This document shows, piece after piece, positions 8,722 through 18,536 of a DNA stretch of 64,000 nt; position 1 is the stretch's first letter; the number at the start of each line of letters is the position of its first letter. The notes under the pieces were generated by a model. It saw only the letters and a list, made by a program, of their open reading frames with translations, searched no databases and had not been told where the DNA came from. The stretch is from NCBI RefSeq assembly GCF_020829595.1, contig NZ_JAIVFW010000014.1, positions 1-64,000 of the forward strand, given 5' to 3'. The stretch is from Nostoc sp. CHAB 5844 (GTDB taxonomy: Bacteria > Cyanobacteriota > Cyanobacteriia > Cyanobacteriales > Nostocaceae). Position numbers and translations under genes: made by a program.

Positions 8722-10539
8722 TTAAACAGTAATTCTTGTACCATCAAATTTAGTAAAGGTGAAGCCCTGGAATTCTTCGTTATAACCTAATCTTTCATCT
8801 CGGAGAATGCTGATAGCTACTTCTTCACCTAAAGCCAAACCTGCTGCACCATCAGTCCGCCAGTGAATACCGCCATGACCGCGACCAATGGCATAATTAG
8901 TTGCCAGCTTGTTTAACTCACCACCAACTGTTAATGGTTCACCACTGTAGGGAATTAACTTTGTTGGGTCGTTGGGATCGGGTACTACTGGGTTAGGAAT
9001 GACATAATTTTCATCAAAGAAAGCCTTGATTAATGTCACATTAACACCTGCGATCGCCGCCGCACCACCCGTATATGAGGAATGAAAAGGTGCGGCTTCT
9101 GGATAAGCTTGAGGCAGCAAATAAGTATTAAAGGTACTGTAAGTCTGTGCCAAAGCTTGGGAATTCAATAACTCAGAATGAATGGGATATTGAGTTTTAT
9201 TGACAATATTGTTATAGACTAGCGCACCGTAAGCTTCTGGGCGCAAAATGCGGTGTAAGTAATACTTCTGCCAATATGAGGCTCGGATTGCCCGTGATGT
9301 TCCCAAGTTTAACAAAGCTTGCAAATGTCCAACTGCAAATGTGGCATTAGAACCCACTTGAGTCCGCGAATTAACATAAGGATTACCCGGATTCAACGGT
9401 GCGCCAATTCCACCATCAATCAGCGGGTCTCTCAAATTAACTGGGGAACTCAGCAGTAAAGAAGCACCGTAATACAAAGCGCCACCAATATGGGCAAACT
9501 CACCCAAATCACGCACGGTAGATACATAACGGCGTTTGGGGTCGTAATTAATTGCTCTACCAGAATTACCGCCATTCTGGACAGTCAGCCATTCGTTAAA
9601 GTCGGTGAGAAAGTCATTACCAGGAAGAGCAGTCCGAATGACTGCCAAAATATACTGAGTTCCCCAAGGAATATTCCGCAATAAAAACTGGGAAATGTAA
9701 GGGCCGTTTAATACCCCTGGAGGAATTACGTGTTTTGCTTTTCTACCTGAACGGTCAGAGGGGTCAACATAGCTGACACTACCGCGAAACAAAGTTTGAG
9801 GCGTGACACGACCATTGATTTTTGGCCCGTAAAATGCCGAAAGTTTATTCAAGTCTTCGACAGCTGCCAAAACTTCAGGATCATCTGTATTATCTTGAAA
9901 CTTAGAAAAAGACACATCACGTAGTAAAGCTTGCCAGTATAATTCAACTGCTTCATCTGCGCGTGCTGCACTGGCTAAAGCTGGTGGCGGTGGTACTGCT
10001 ATTTGAGCAGCGTTAATGCCTTCAAGGCTGATTGCCAGCGGCCCTTGAGGGTTAACTAGCTTTCTTGTGCCACCTAAAATAATCCTTTCATACTGATTTG
10101 GGTCTTGTCTGGTCAGCGCTGTAATCAAAGAGTTGTAAGCATCTAGATTGACTTCACCCCGTTGGTTATGTGGCAATCCTCTAGAGTCGCTACCAATTTT
10201 GTTGCCATACCGCTGCTCATCGCCGTTGGTTGGATGCGGCGGAATAGGAAAACTCCGTTCTAGTCTTGCAGCTTCTACCCTGACTCGGTAAGCTCTATCA
10301 ACAAACCTGTTGTAGTCGAACCGCCCAACAATATCTCGTTCTCTGGCTTGAACAACACCTTCTTTTCTAAAAGACGAAAATGTGGAACCCATCACACCTG
10401 CAACCACACCAGTAGCAGTTAACATAGTGGTGCGATTGAGAAATGAACGTCTGCTGAAGCGGCCCATAAATGAACGGCGAGTTGGGGAATGTTCGCTTTC
10501 ACTTTGAGCTTGATTTGCTGACTCAGATTTAAATTGCAT
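8722..10539 (-). CDS. exported vanadium haloperoxidase / PAP2-superfamily homologue
   Basis: The 605-residue protein carries a twin-arginine signal (FSRRSFLNRT, hydrophobic TATGVVAGVMG) and belongs to the vanadium-dependent haloperoxidase group. Its vanadate pocket is partly readable: the first motif in KYYLHRILRPE (Lys and Arg present) and the third motif in GRGHGGIHWRTD (Arg, Gly and the vanadate-ligand His at 559 present). The middle motif, normally PSYPSGH, reads SSYTGGA, so Ala493 replaces the acid-base His. Enzymatic halide oxidation is therefore doubtful; a changed activity is possible. The ATG follows a strong GAGGAG site. No partner gene is nearby, and about 900 bp of non-coding DNA lies upstream. 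Confidence 0.85.
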   Translation of the reverse strand: MQFKSESANQAQSESEHSPTRRSFMGRFSRRSFLNRTTMLTATGVVAGVMGSTFSSFRKEGVVQARERDIVGRFDYNRFVDRAYRVRVEAARLERSFPIPPHPTNGDEQRYGNKIGSDSRGLPHNQRGEVNLDAYNSLITALTRQDPNQYERIILGGTRKLVNPQGPLAISLEGINAAQIAVPPPPALASAARADEAVELYWQALLRDVSFSKFQDNTDDPEVLAAVEDLNKLSAFYGPKINGRVTPQTLFRGSVSYVDPSDRSGRKAKHVIPPGVLNGPYISQFLLRNIPWGTQYILAVIRTALPGNDFLTDFNEWLTVQNGGNSGRAINYDPKRRYVSTVRDLGEFAHIGGALYYGASLLLSSPVNLRDPLIDGGIGAPLNPGNPYVNSRTQVGSNATFAVGHLQALLNLGTSRAIRASYWQKYYLHRILRPEAYGALVYNNIVNKTQYPIHSELLNSQALAQTYSTFNTYLLPQAYPEAAPFHSSYTGGAAAIAGVNVTLIKAFFDENYVIPNPVVPDPNDPTKLIPYSGEPLTVGGELNKLATNYAIGRGHGGIHWRTDGAAGLALGEEVAISILRDERLGYNEEFQGFTFTKFDGTRITV

Positions 10540-11475
10540 TAGATTTGCTCCTCAGTTAAAAAAAGTCAATATGATGCAGCGCTACAAGTAATTTTTTGTA
10601 GACGTTGCCTACCTATGACGCATCTTTGTCAATAGGATGCGTGAAAGAAGTTCTGTTTGGAGGTGTAGAGAGTTTCTTACCTCTCGACGCTTAGCTAGAC
10701 AAAATCTATGCGTCAGGATTAAGGCTTACTCACTCTGCCAGCCACTTTTTATGTATGTATCCCTAAAATACTAAAAGTCGATAGATTTACCGTAGTTAAT
10801 GGTTAAATTAGAATTTCCCACAAATCAGATGGAAAAGCAATAGACAATCAAAAAAGCGTTAGTTTAATTGTCGGAATAAAGAGTAGAAGGTGGACTGGGC
10901 AAGAGTTGTAGGGAAATTAATCTTTTTTACAGAGGCAGTAAAACGTAAAAAATACTACCTAATCCTACGGTACTCTCAACTCAAATTCATCCTTCGTGTT
11001 GTTCTAAGCTGTTGCGGCAAATAGCTAAACCTAAGCCTGTTCCGCCTGCTTGCGAGAGTCAGAGGCATCAACTTGATGCTCCGTGCGGGGGTTTCCCCCG
11101 TTGAGGAGAGTGGCGCAAAGAAGAAGGCGAAAACAAGGACTTTTGCAAGAGACTCCATGAATAGAATTCACAACGAGTGTATAAAAATGTCTTCCCCTTA
11201 CACCCTTATACCCCTACAGCCATTTTTAAGGCAGGTCTAATGCACTTACATTCGGACAAAAACTGAAAAAGCTGATTCTTAACTTACTCCTAATACGGTT
11301 AAGTTAACTTTTTAATTTTATGTAAATAGAAATCAGGTAGAGAAGTTTTTTTCCTACCACCTTGAGCTTTCCTGCACTAGGCTATGTCAAATTTGTGAAG
11401 AAGTTGTGAGGAAGTACACCTTGTACTAAAGTAAAAGTCTCATAGTATAGTTTAAGAAAAATATTTACGTATAAT
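10540..11475. other. 936-bp intergenic region with a kinase remnant and repeat scraps
   Basis: Apart from the histidine-kinase remnant at 10987-11081, this region holds a GC-rich palindromic scrap (GGGGGTTTCCCCC around 11087-11099) of the type found in the dispersed repeats, and AT-rich sequence. No complete gene is supported on either strand. Confidence 0.5.
10987..11081 (-). pseudogene. histidine kinase C-terminal remnant, frameshifted
   Basis: Read on the minus strand, the DNA gives EHQVDASDSRKQ and then, after a one-base frameshift, GGTGLGLAICRNSLEQHEG followed by a stop. This is the G2 box and tail of a two-component histidine kinase, which in cyanobacteria usually reads QQVDASDSRKKGGTGLGLAICR. 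Upstream on the same strand the homology stops at a repeat-like GC palindrome. The remnant lies about 400 bp downstream of an orphan receiver gene on the same strand, so the original kinase of that operon may have been lost. Confidence 0.65.
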
Positions 11476-11868
11476 TCACACTTCACTGTTCTCTTTCGGC
11501 CAGTTGAGAATTTGGCAAATGTTATCAACTAAATCCAGCGGCATAAATGGCTTGACGATTACTCCTGCTACGCCCAAGTTCAAAAATTCTTCTTGTTCGC
11601 TACTCTGAGCTTTTGCTGTTAGTAAAATAGTGGGAATATGGCTAGTTGCAGCATTTTCTTGGAGTTTTTTAAAAGTTGTCGGGCCATCCATTTCCGGCAT
11701 CATCACATCTAGCATAATGGCATCAGGTTGCTCAGATTTGGCAATTTCTATGCCTTCTCTGCCTGAAGAAGCTGTTATTACATTCCATTCTGCTGCTGAC
11801 TCTAGAGAGATTTGAACAATCTCCCGCACGCTATCTTCGTCATCAATTACTAAGATTCGTTTGGTCAT
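11476..11868 (-). CDS. single-domain response regulator (CheY-like)
   Basis: The 130-residue protein is a lone receiver domain: acidic pair DDED at 9-12, phosphoacceptor Asp54 in AIMLDVMMPEMDG, Thr in LLTAK (84) and Lys106 in VIVKPF. There is no output domain, so it would pass phosphate on or bind partners. Proteins of this shape in filamentous cyanobacteria are usually encoded next to a hybrid or GAF/PAS histidine kinase. Only a degenerate kinase C-terminus is present downstream, so its present donor is unknown. An AGGA site precedes the ATG. Confidence 0.9.
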   Translation of the reverse strand: MTKRILVIDDEDSVREIVQISLESAAEWNVITASSGREGIEIAKSEQPDAIMLDVMMPEMDGPTTFKKLQENAATSHIPTILLTAKAQSSEQEEFLNLGVAGVIVKPFMPLDLVDNICQILNWPKENSEV

Positions 11869-12221
11869 CTTTGTTTATCCTAATTATTTAATCAAGTTAT
11901 ACGACCAAATAATTCTTACTTTTTTGAAAACTAAGAGTTATTTTGGAAAGAAAGCAATTATTTCTCAAGCAAAATTTTTAAATTCATGATTTTGCTGCCA
12001 AATCTCTTGTTTACTTTTTTGCATATAATATAAGTATTAAAAATTACATTATATGCTGTCAATAACAGGTTAGCTGCTGGTTGTGTCTAGCTTGTGAATA
12101 AACAAAAAATAAAAAACGTCATGTTAATTTGAGTGCTGCGAACGACTATACATCCTGTTGGACTGAATAATTAGCCATCAAGTAATAAAAATTAAAAATT
12201 TCAATTCAATACAAATTTATT
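11869..12221. promoter_or_regulatory. 353-bp divergent leader between two regulator genes
   Basis: This AT-rich stretch separates the divergent receiver gene and the REC-GGDEF gene and must hold both promoters. TATAAT-like strings occur (for example ATATAATATAAG near 12024-12035), but no specific operator can be named. Confidence 0.35.
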
Positions 12222-14630
12222 GTGAAAATTTTAATAGTAGAAGATGATACAAATTTCATTGAAATACTGAGAGTAGCACTTTCAGAGCAACATTATTTGG
12301 TTGAGGTAGCTCCAGACGGTAAAAGAGGTTTAGAACAAGCTTTAGCAACTGCCTACGATTTAATTCTACTGGATGTGATGCTGCCAAAAATTGATGGTAT
12401 AAGTGTTTGCAAACAGCTACGGAATCAAGGTTGTTGTACACCAATTATGTTACTAACAGCGGCAGATAACAATGCAAAAAAAATTGCTGGGTTAGATGCT
12501 GGAGCAGATGATTATGTCATCAAGCCATTTAATTTAGAGGAATTATTGGCGAGAATCCGGGCTTTGTTGCGTCGAGGTATGATTAGTACTACACCAATAA
12601 TTAAATTTGGAGCTTTGCGCCTTGATCCTAGTTGCTGCCAAATTACTTATCAAGGAAAAATTTTGCCGCTTACTGGTAAGGAGTATGCTTTATTAGAACT
12701 GTTATTACGCAATAACCAATGCACATTTAGTCAAGGTTCACTGCTAAAGCATTTATGGTCGTTGGATGAGATTCCTTCGGAAAAGGCTGTCAGAGCGCAC
12801 ATCAAGAGTTTGCGTTCTAAACTCAAGAAGGCAGGAGCAAAAGCTGATTTAATTGAAACAGTCCCTGGTGGGTATTGTCTCAATCCTCAAGAGTTAGAAA
12901 TAGGTAAGACCAAGAGAAAAATCACTGGGACAGAAAAGCCAAAACATCGCAAAAAATCAGAAGAGGAAAATAATAATCGCTTATTATCGAATGCTAATTC
13001 TCAAATAGAACAGCGAATAACTTCCCAACTAGCTGGAGTGTGGCAGCGTTATCAAGACAAATATAGCGATCGCATTACTATCATCCAGCAAGCTGTCCAA
13101 TCTTTGCAAGAAAACACGTTAACTGAAGACTTGCGACAACAAGCACAACAACAAGCGCATACCTTAGCAGGTTCGTTGGGTAGTTTTGGTTTCGACAATG
13201 CGACTCGCTTGTGTCAAAACATAGAAGCAATCTTGAAATCAGCAGAAAAATTAGGTCAAGCACAAGCAGAACAAATACAAACACAGCTGCTGGAATTACA
13301 AAAAATATTAGAGCAAAATCCGACATTAATTCCGGAACAGTCAGCGGTTCAACCCACATATCTCAACCAAAAATATCAACTGTTAATCGTTGATGATGAT
13401 GTGCAGTTAGCTCAACAAATAGCAGCAGAAGCAACTATTTTGGGAATCGCAACAGTAGTTGCTGAGAGTATCTCTGCGGCTAGGTTAGAGATTGCTCGCT
13501 CTCGACCAGATGTAGTATTACTAGATCTATGCTTTCCCCAATCTGCTGAAAATGGTTTTGAATTACTAGCAGAATTAACAGCATTGCATCCTCCCGTACC
13601 AGTATTAGTGTTTACATCCCAAAATAGTTTTGCTGAACGAGTAAAAGTAGCAAGAATGGGCAGTAAAGGCTTTATACAAAAGCCTGTTTTTCCATCAGAG
13701 ATTATGGAGGCGATCGCTACGGTTCTGCAACAATCTGCTACATCATCAGCCAAACTGCTAATTGTAGATGATGACCCGCAAATACTCGACATTCTGCGTA
13801 CAATGCTAGAGCCTTGGGGATTCACCGTGACTCTGCTAGAAGATCCACAACAGTTCTGGGATATCTTAGAACAATTTATCCCAGATATGCTGATTTTAGA
13901 TTTAGAAATGCCAAACCTCAGTGGCATCGATTTGTGTCAAGTGGTGCGGAACGATCCTCATTGGAGCAATTTGCCTGTATTATTTCTCTCAGCACACAGA
14001 GACACTCAAATAGTGCAAAGAGTATTTGCTGCTGGTGCTGATGATTACGTTACCAAGCCTATTGTGCAACCAGAATTACTGGCGCGTGTACTTTGTCGTC
14101 TAGAACGTAGCCAAATTATCCGCAAGTTTTCAGAAATTGATGCTTTAACAGGAATTACCAATCGGCGGAAATCAGTCCAGGAAATCACTCGATTGCTGCA
14201 TCTTGCAGAACGTCAAAGTCAACCATTCTATTTAGCAATTTTAGACTTAGACCGTTTTAAACACATCAATGACCAATATGGTCATGATGCTGGAGATCAA
14301 GTTTTGAGCCAATTAGGAAAACTCTTAAAGCAGTCATTCCGTCAGGAAGATGTGGTAGCGCGTTGGGGTGGTGAAGAGTTTGTGATTGGACTTTACGCAA
14401 TCACCCAACAACAAGTAGTTAAGCGACTCAATCATTTGCTAGACACTCTGCGCTGCTTAGAATTTACAACTAACAATCAGGAAACTTTTACTGTGACCAT
14501 CAGTGGAGGAGTGGCTGCGTTCCCCAACAATGGTCGTGATGTGCAAACACTTTACCGTGCTGCTGATGCTGCTTTGTACCAAGCTAAAGCCGCAGGACGA
14601 GATCGGATATTTTTGTCTGCAATCAACTAA
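12222..14630 (+). CDS. multidomain response regulator: REC-wHTH-Hpt-REC-REC-GGDEF
   Basis: The 802-residue protein combines six modules: receiver 1 (1-118; Asp51, Lys101); an OmpR-type winged helix (about 127-221, ending VPGGYCL); a basic linker (228-250); an Hpt module (about 265-350, phospho-His313 in AHTLAGSLGSFG); receiver 2 (386-503; Asp435, Lys487); receiver 3 (511-628; Asp560, Lys612); and a GGDEF domain (638-800) with signature GGEEF at 716-720. The GGDEF signature is intact, so diguanylate cyclase activity is likely, and the protein could also bind DNA. This places a phosphorelay, a transcription output and c-di-GMP synthesis in one chain. The start is GTG, chosen because it begins the receiver domain exactly. 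A kinase partner is not adjacent. Confidence 0.9.
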   Translation: MKILIVEDDTNFIEILRVALSEQHYLVEVAPDGKRGLEQALATAYDLILLDVMLPKIDGISVCKQLRNQGCCTPIMLLTAADNNAKKIAGLDAGADDYVIKPFNLEELLARIRALLRRGMISTTPIIKFGALRLDPSCCQITYQGKILPLTGKEYALLELLLRNNQCTFSQGSLLKHLWSLDEIPSEKAVRAHIKSLRSKLKKAGAKADLIETVPGGYCLNPQELEIGKTKRKITGTEKPKHRKKSEEENNNRLLSNANSQIEQRITSQLAGVWQRYQDKYSDRITIIQQAVQSLQENTLTEDLRQQAQQQAHTLAGSLGSFGFDNATRLCQNIEAILKSAEKLGQAQAEQIQTQLLELQKILEQNPTLIPEQSAVQPTYLNQKYQLLIVDDDVQLAQQIAAEATILGIATVVAESISAARLEIARSRPDVVLLDLCFPQSAENGFELLAELTALHPPVPVLVFTSQNSFAERVKVARMGSKGFIQKPVFPSEIMEAIATVLQQSATSSAKLLIVDDDPQILDILRTMLEPWGFTVTLLEDPQQFWDILEQFIPDMLILDLEMPNLSGIDLCQVVRNDPHWSNLPVLFLSAHRDTQIVQRVFAAGADDYVTKPIVQPELLARVLCRLERSQIIRKFSEIDALTGITNRRKSVQEITRLLHLAERQSQPFYLAILDLDRFKHINDQYGHDAGDQVLSQLGKLLKQSFRQEDVVARWGGEEFVIGLYAITQQQVVKRLNHLLDTLRCLEFTTNNQETFTVTISGGVAAFPNNGRDVQTLYRAADAALYQAKAAGRDRIFLSAIN

Positions 14631-14685
14631 TACTAATTCGTAATTCGTGAGGCAGTACGGTCTTGGGGTTTCCCCAAGTGGAGTA

Positions 14686-14789
14686 ATACCATTTCACTTT
14701 AAAATTGATACATTTAGGCAGGCAGAGGAGCAGGGGAGCAGAGGGGCAGAGGAGAAATTATTTGTATCATTTATTTGGTGAAATGGTAT
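14686..14789. mobile_element. 104-bp MITE-like element (ATACCATTTCAC ends)
   Basis: A perfect 12-bp inverted pair, ATACCATTTCAC (14686-14697) and GTGAAATGGTAT (14778-14789), encloses a purine-rich run of GCAGAGG-type repeats. A lone left end (CTACCATTTCACT) occurs near 53388. It has no coding capacity. Confidence 0.6.
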
Positions 14790-15032
14790 AACTGCCGAAC
14801 CCGAAGGGTAATTCGTAATTAATAAATTCAGATATGGTCTGGGTTTGGGCGTTTGAATGTGTTGCCTGATTTTAGTGAATTGGTATGAAATGCCGTTTGG
14901 CGATCGCATTTATAGTTTTTGTGACTGCAATTGTTCAAAATAATAATCTTTTTTCATATTGTCTTTAAAAATAGGAAAAATTTTGGTTCTTCAGTAAATG
15001 TTATGCCAAACTATTAGTTATAGCCTCCAAAT

Positions 15033-15236
15033 GCTCAAAAATATTTTCCAAATAGCAACAATACTGTTATTCGTTGGTTTGATGAAATTATTGCCTACTT
15101 TGATCATGGGACAACTAGTGGTACTGTTGAAGGTATCAATAACAAACTCAAGCTAATTAAACGTTCAGCTTATGGATTTAGAAACTTTGAAAACTTCCGA
15201 ATTAGATGCTGGTTAAACTGGCATTTTAATTGTTAA
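15033..15236 (+). pseudogene. transposase remnant, ISL3-type C-terminus
   Basis: About 67 codons read AQKYFPNSNNTVIRWFDEI, then YFDHGTTSGTVEGINNKLK and KRSAYGFRNFENFRIR before a stop. This is the conserved C-terminus of ISL3-family DDE transposases, where the Glu of VEGINNK is the last catalytic residue. A stop codon and unrelated sequence lie upstream, and no terminal inverted repeat was found, so it is a dead fragment. Confidence 0.7.
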
Positions 15237-15471
15237 TTAAGCATAACAAGTACTGAAGAGCCAAAAATTCAGCTTCATCTATTTCTTGTTGTCTAGCAAA
15301 CAAAGCATTACCATCGTTGATATCAGTTCTCATATCTCTGAGAGTTTTTTCAATTTCTTCATTTAAATGTTGTTCATTCGCCTCAGTAGCCTCATTCAAT
15401 CTTTGAAAAAGTTGAAGAAACTTAGGTAGTTTCTGTAAAAATTCGTATAATTTTTCTTCTGGATTTGTCAT
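15226..15471 (-). CDS. small hypothetical protein, acidic coiled-coil
   Basis: The preferred ATG gives 81 residues (MTNPEEKLYEFLQKLPKFLQ...) with a Leu/Glu heptad pattern, suggesting a short helical or coiled-coil protein. A longer frame starting at 15543 adds a basic segment without a start signal. Its 3' end overlaps the transposase remnant by 11 bases, so the end of the frame may have been altered by that insertion. No family is recognised and the function is unknown. No clear ribosome binding site precedes the ATG. Confidence 0.45.
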   Translation of the reverse strand: MTNPEEKLYEFLQKLPKFLQLFQRLNEATEANEQHLNEEIEKTLRDMRTDINDGNALFARQQEIDEAEFLALQYLLCLINN

Positions 15472-15633
15472 ATGTTTTGCAACTTTATTTAGTAAATATT
15501 GCAGTAATTTTATTCTAATTATGGTGCTATTTCTGACCCGCACAGGTTTGGGTCAGAAAAACAAGTAATTTTAGACTTCCTGCCATCTTCTATAATTGAT
15601 AAAACCTGCACATATATTCTTAGGCATGAAGCT

Positions 15634-18516
15634 GTGACAGAAACTGGAAACTACAAAGACACTGTAAATCTACCTAAAACTAATTTTGATATGCGGGCTA
15701 ACGCCATCAAGCGTGAACCTGAAATCCAAAAGTTTTGGGCAGAAAATCAAATTTTTGAACACCTATCGCAAGAAAATCCCGGCGAATTATTTATACTGCA
15801 TGATGGACCTCCCTACGCAAATGGCTCTCTGCATAGTGGTCATGCTTTAACTAAAATTCTTAAAGATATTGTTAATCGTTACCAATTGCTACAAGGGCGT
15901 AAGGTGCGCTACGTCCCTGGTTGGGACTGTCACGGCTTGCCTATTGAATTAAAAGTTTTGCAGAATATGAAGTCAGCAGAACGGCAAAACTTAACGCCTT
16001 TACAACTGCGGCAAAAAGCTAAACAATTTGCACTAGAAGCAGTAGCAGACCAAAGCAAAAGTTGTATACGCTTTGGAATGTGGGGCGATTTTGAACACCC
16101 TTATCTGACTTTGCAACCGGAATATGAAGCAGCGCAAATTGGCGTTTTCGGTCAGATGTTCTTAAAAGGATACATCTATCGTGGGTTGAAGCCGGTTCAC
16201 TGGAGTCCAAGTTCTATGACGGCGTTGGCTGAGGCAGAGTTGGAATATCCTGAAGGTCATACTTCCCGCAGTATCTATGCAGCTTTTGGGGTAACAGGTT
16301 TGTCGGAGGCGGCAAAATCGGTGTTGGGAGATTACCAGTCAGAGTTGGGTGTAGCTGTTTGGACAACTACGCCTTGGACAATTCCTGGGAACTTGGCTGT
16401 GGCGGTGAATGGGGATTTGAATTACGCTGTGGTGGAAGTTTCACGCCCAGATGCGGCAGCGCAGAATAATTTCAAATATCTCATTGTGGCGGCTGATTTG
16501 GTGGAACGTCTGGCAGCGACTATCTCTGCTGAGTTGACTGTCAAAGCGACATTCAAAGGTAAAGAGTTAGAACATACTACTTACCGTCATCCTTTATATG
16601 ACCGCGAAAGTCCGGTGGTAATTGGCGGTGATTACATCACTACTGAGTCGGGTACTGGGTTGGTACATACTGCCCCTGGTCACGGTCAAGAAGACTACAT
16701 TGTAGGTCAGCGTTATGGTTTGCCTATCCTTGCGCCAGTGGATGACAATGGTAACTTTACCGAGGATGCGGGACAGTTTGCTGGGTTGAATGTACTGGGT
16801 GATGGGAATCAGGCGGTAATTGATGCGCTGACGGCGGCGGGTTCGCTGTTGAAGGAGGAACCCTACCAACATAAATATCCTTACGACTGGCGGACGAAGA
16901 AACCAACGATTTTCCGGGCGACGGAACAGTGGTTTGCATCGGTTCAGGGATTTCGGGATGAAGCGCTAAAGGCGATCGCATCTGTACAATGGATTCCAGC
17001 CCAAGGTCAAAATCGCATCACCCCAATGGTGGCGGAACGTTCTGATTGGTGTATTTCTCGTCAACGCAGTTGGGGTGTACCTATCCCAGTATTCTACGAT
17101 GAAGCCACAGGCGAACCACTCCTAAATGAGGAAACTATCAACCATGTTCAAACCATCATCGCTGAGAAAGGTTCTGATGCTTGGTGGGAATTATCGGTAG
17201 CGGAATTGTTACCAGAGTCTTATCGTAACAATGGTAAGTCTTACCGCAAAGGTACAGACACAATGGATGTATGGTTTGATTCTGGTTCATCTTGGGCAGC
17301 TGTTCTCAAGCAACGTCCAGAGTTACGCTACCCCGCAGATATGTATTTAGAAGGTTCTGACCAGCATCGCGGTTGGTTCCAGTCAAGTTTGCTGACTAGT
17401 GTAGCAGTAAATGACATTGCGCCTTACAAAACTGTGTTGACTCACGGGTTTGTATTAGATGAACAAGGGCGGAAAATGAGCAAGTCAGAAGGAAATGTCG
17501 TTGACCCAAATACAATCATTGAAGGGGGAAAAAATCAAAAAGTAGAACCAGCATATGGTGCAGATGTGTTGAGATTGTGGGTATCATCGGTAGACTATTC
17601 CGGTGATGTACGCATTGGTAAAAATATCATCAAGCAACTGAACGATGTCAGAGGCAAGATTCGCAATACAGCGCGGTTCTTGCTGGGTAGCTTGCATGAT
17701 TTCGACCCAGAAAAAGATGCAGTACCTTTTGAGGAATTGCCAGAGTTAGATAAGTATATGCTGCACCGCACGTATGAGGTGTTTCAAGAAGTAACAGAAG
17801 CGTTTGAGAGTTTCCAATTCTTCCGCTTCTTCCAAACAGTGCAGAATTACTGCGTAGTCGATTTATCTAACTTCTATTTAGATGTTGCCAAAGACAGGCT
17901 ATACATCAGCGCACCGAATGCTTTCCGCCGGCGCAGTTGCCAAACAGTGCTGAAGATTGCTTTAGACAATTTAGCACGAGCGATCGCACCTGTTCTATGT
18001 CACACTGCTGAAGATATCTGGCAATATCTCCCCTACAAAACACCCTACAAATCAGTGTTTGAAGCTGGTTGGGTGCAGTTAGAAGATAAATGGCACAATC
18101 CTGAATTAGCGGAATTTTGGCAACAGCTACGGCAAATTCGTACTGACGTGAACAAGGTATTAGAGCAAGCTAGGGTAGAAAAGTTAATCGGTTCTTCTTT
18201 AGAGTCAAAAATCCTGCTCTACGTTAAAGATGAGCAATTACGCTCCTCTGTAAATACCCTTAATCCTGAAGTGGGTAACGGTATCGATGAACTCCGTTAT
18301 TTGTTCCTTTCCTCGCAAATAGAAATGTTAGATGCTGCTGACAAACTGCAAGATGTGAAATACAACTCGCAGTCTGATAGCTGGGGAATTGGGGTAGTGA
18401 ATGCAGACGGGGAAAAATGCGATCGCTGCTGGAACTACTCTACCCATGTGGGAGAATCACAAGAGCATCCCCTATTGTGCGAACGCTGCGTTTCTGCTTT
18501 AGCTGGGAAGTTTTAA
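15634..18516 (+). CDS. ileS: isoleucyl-tRNA synthetase
   Basis: The 960-residue class I synthetase charges tRNA-Ile with isoleucine in the cytoplasm. Signatures seen are HSGH at 67-70 (the HIGH box, in DGPPYANGSLHSGHA), the editing domain (about 200-400, with WTTTPWTIPGNLA), KMSKS at 614-618, the anticodon-binding helical region, and a C-terminal zinc finger with Cys929, Cys932, Cys949 and Cys952. Length and layout are those of bacterial IleS with a C-terminal zinc domain. The start is GTG, chosen because MTETGNYKDTVNLPKTNFDM is the usual cyanobacterial beginning. It is followed by a palindromic repeat and converges with the ParA gene. Confidence 0.97.
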   Translation: MTETGNYKDTVNLPKTNFDMRANAIKREPEIQKFWAENQIFEHLSQENPGELFILHDGPPYANGSLHSGHALTKILKDIVNRYQLLQGRKVRYVPGWDCHGLPIELKVLQNMKSAERQNLTPLQLRQKAKQFALEAVADQSKSCIRFGMWGDFEHPYLTLQPEYEAAQIGVFGQMFLKGYIYRGLKPVHWSPSSMTALAEAELEYPEGHTSRSIYAAFGVTGLSEAAKSVLGDYQSELGVAVWTTTPWTIPGNLAVAVNGDLNYAVVEVSRPDAAAQNNFKYLIVAADLVERLAATISAELTVKATFKGKELEHTTYRHPLYDRESPVVIGGDYITTESGTGLVHTAPGHGQEDYIVGQRYGLPILAPVDDNGNFTEDAGQFAGLNVLGDGNQAVIDALTAAGSLLKEEPYQHKYPYDWRTKKPTIFRATEQWFASVQGFRDEALKAIASVQWIPAQGQNRITPMVAERSDWCISRQRSWGVPIPVFYDEATGEPLLNEETINHVQTIIAEKGSDAWWELSVAELLPESYRNNGKSYRKGTDTMDVWFDSGSSWAAVLKQRPELRYPADMYLEGSDQHRGWFQSSLLTSVAVNDIAPYKTVLTHGFVLDEQGRKMSKSEGNVVDPNTIIEGGKNQKVEPAYGADVLRLWVSSVDYSGDVRIGKNIIKQLNDVRGKIRNTARFLLGSLHDFDPEKDAVPFEELPELDKYMLHRTYEVFQEVTEAFESFQFFRFFQTVQNYCVVDLSNFYLDVAKDRLYISAPNAFRRRSCQTVLKIALDNLARAIAPVLCHTAEDIWQYLPYKTPYKSVFEAGWVQLEDKWHNPELAEFWQQLRQIRTDVNKVLEQARVEKLIGSSLESKILLYVKDEQLRSSVNTLNPEVGNGIDELRYLFLSSQIEMLDAADKLQDVKYNSQSDSWGIGVVNADGEKCDRCWNYSTHVGESQEHPLLCERCVSALAGKF

Positions 18517-18536
18517 ACAAACCGTTAGTCCAACCA

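Noticed and set aside
10976-11158. 60-codon minus-strand frame starting MESLAKVLVF
   Set aside because: It is the wrong frame across the kinase remnant and a repeat scrap; the correct frames give the G2-box sequence.
13412-13927. 171-codon Ser-rich antisense frame in the REC-GGDEF gene
   Set aside because: It lies wholly opposite receiver domains with intact motifs; Ser-rich translation is typical of an antisense shadow.
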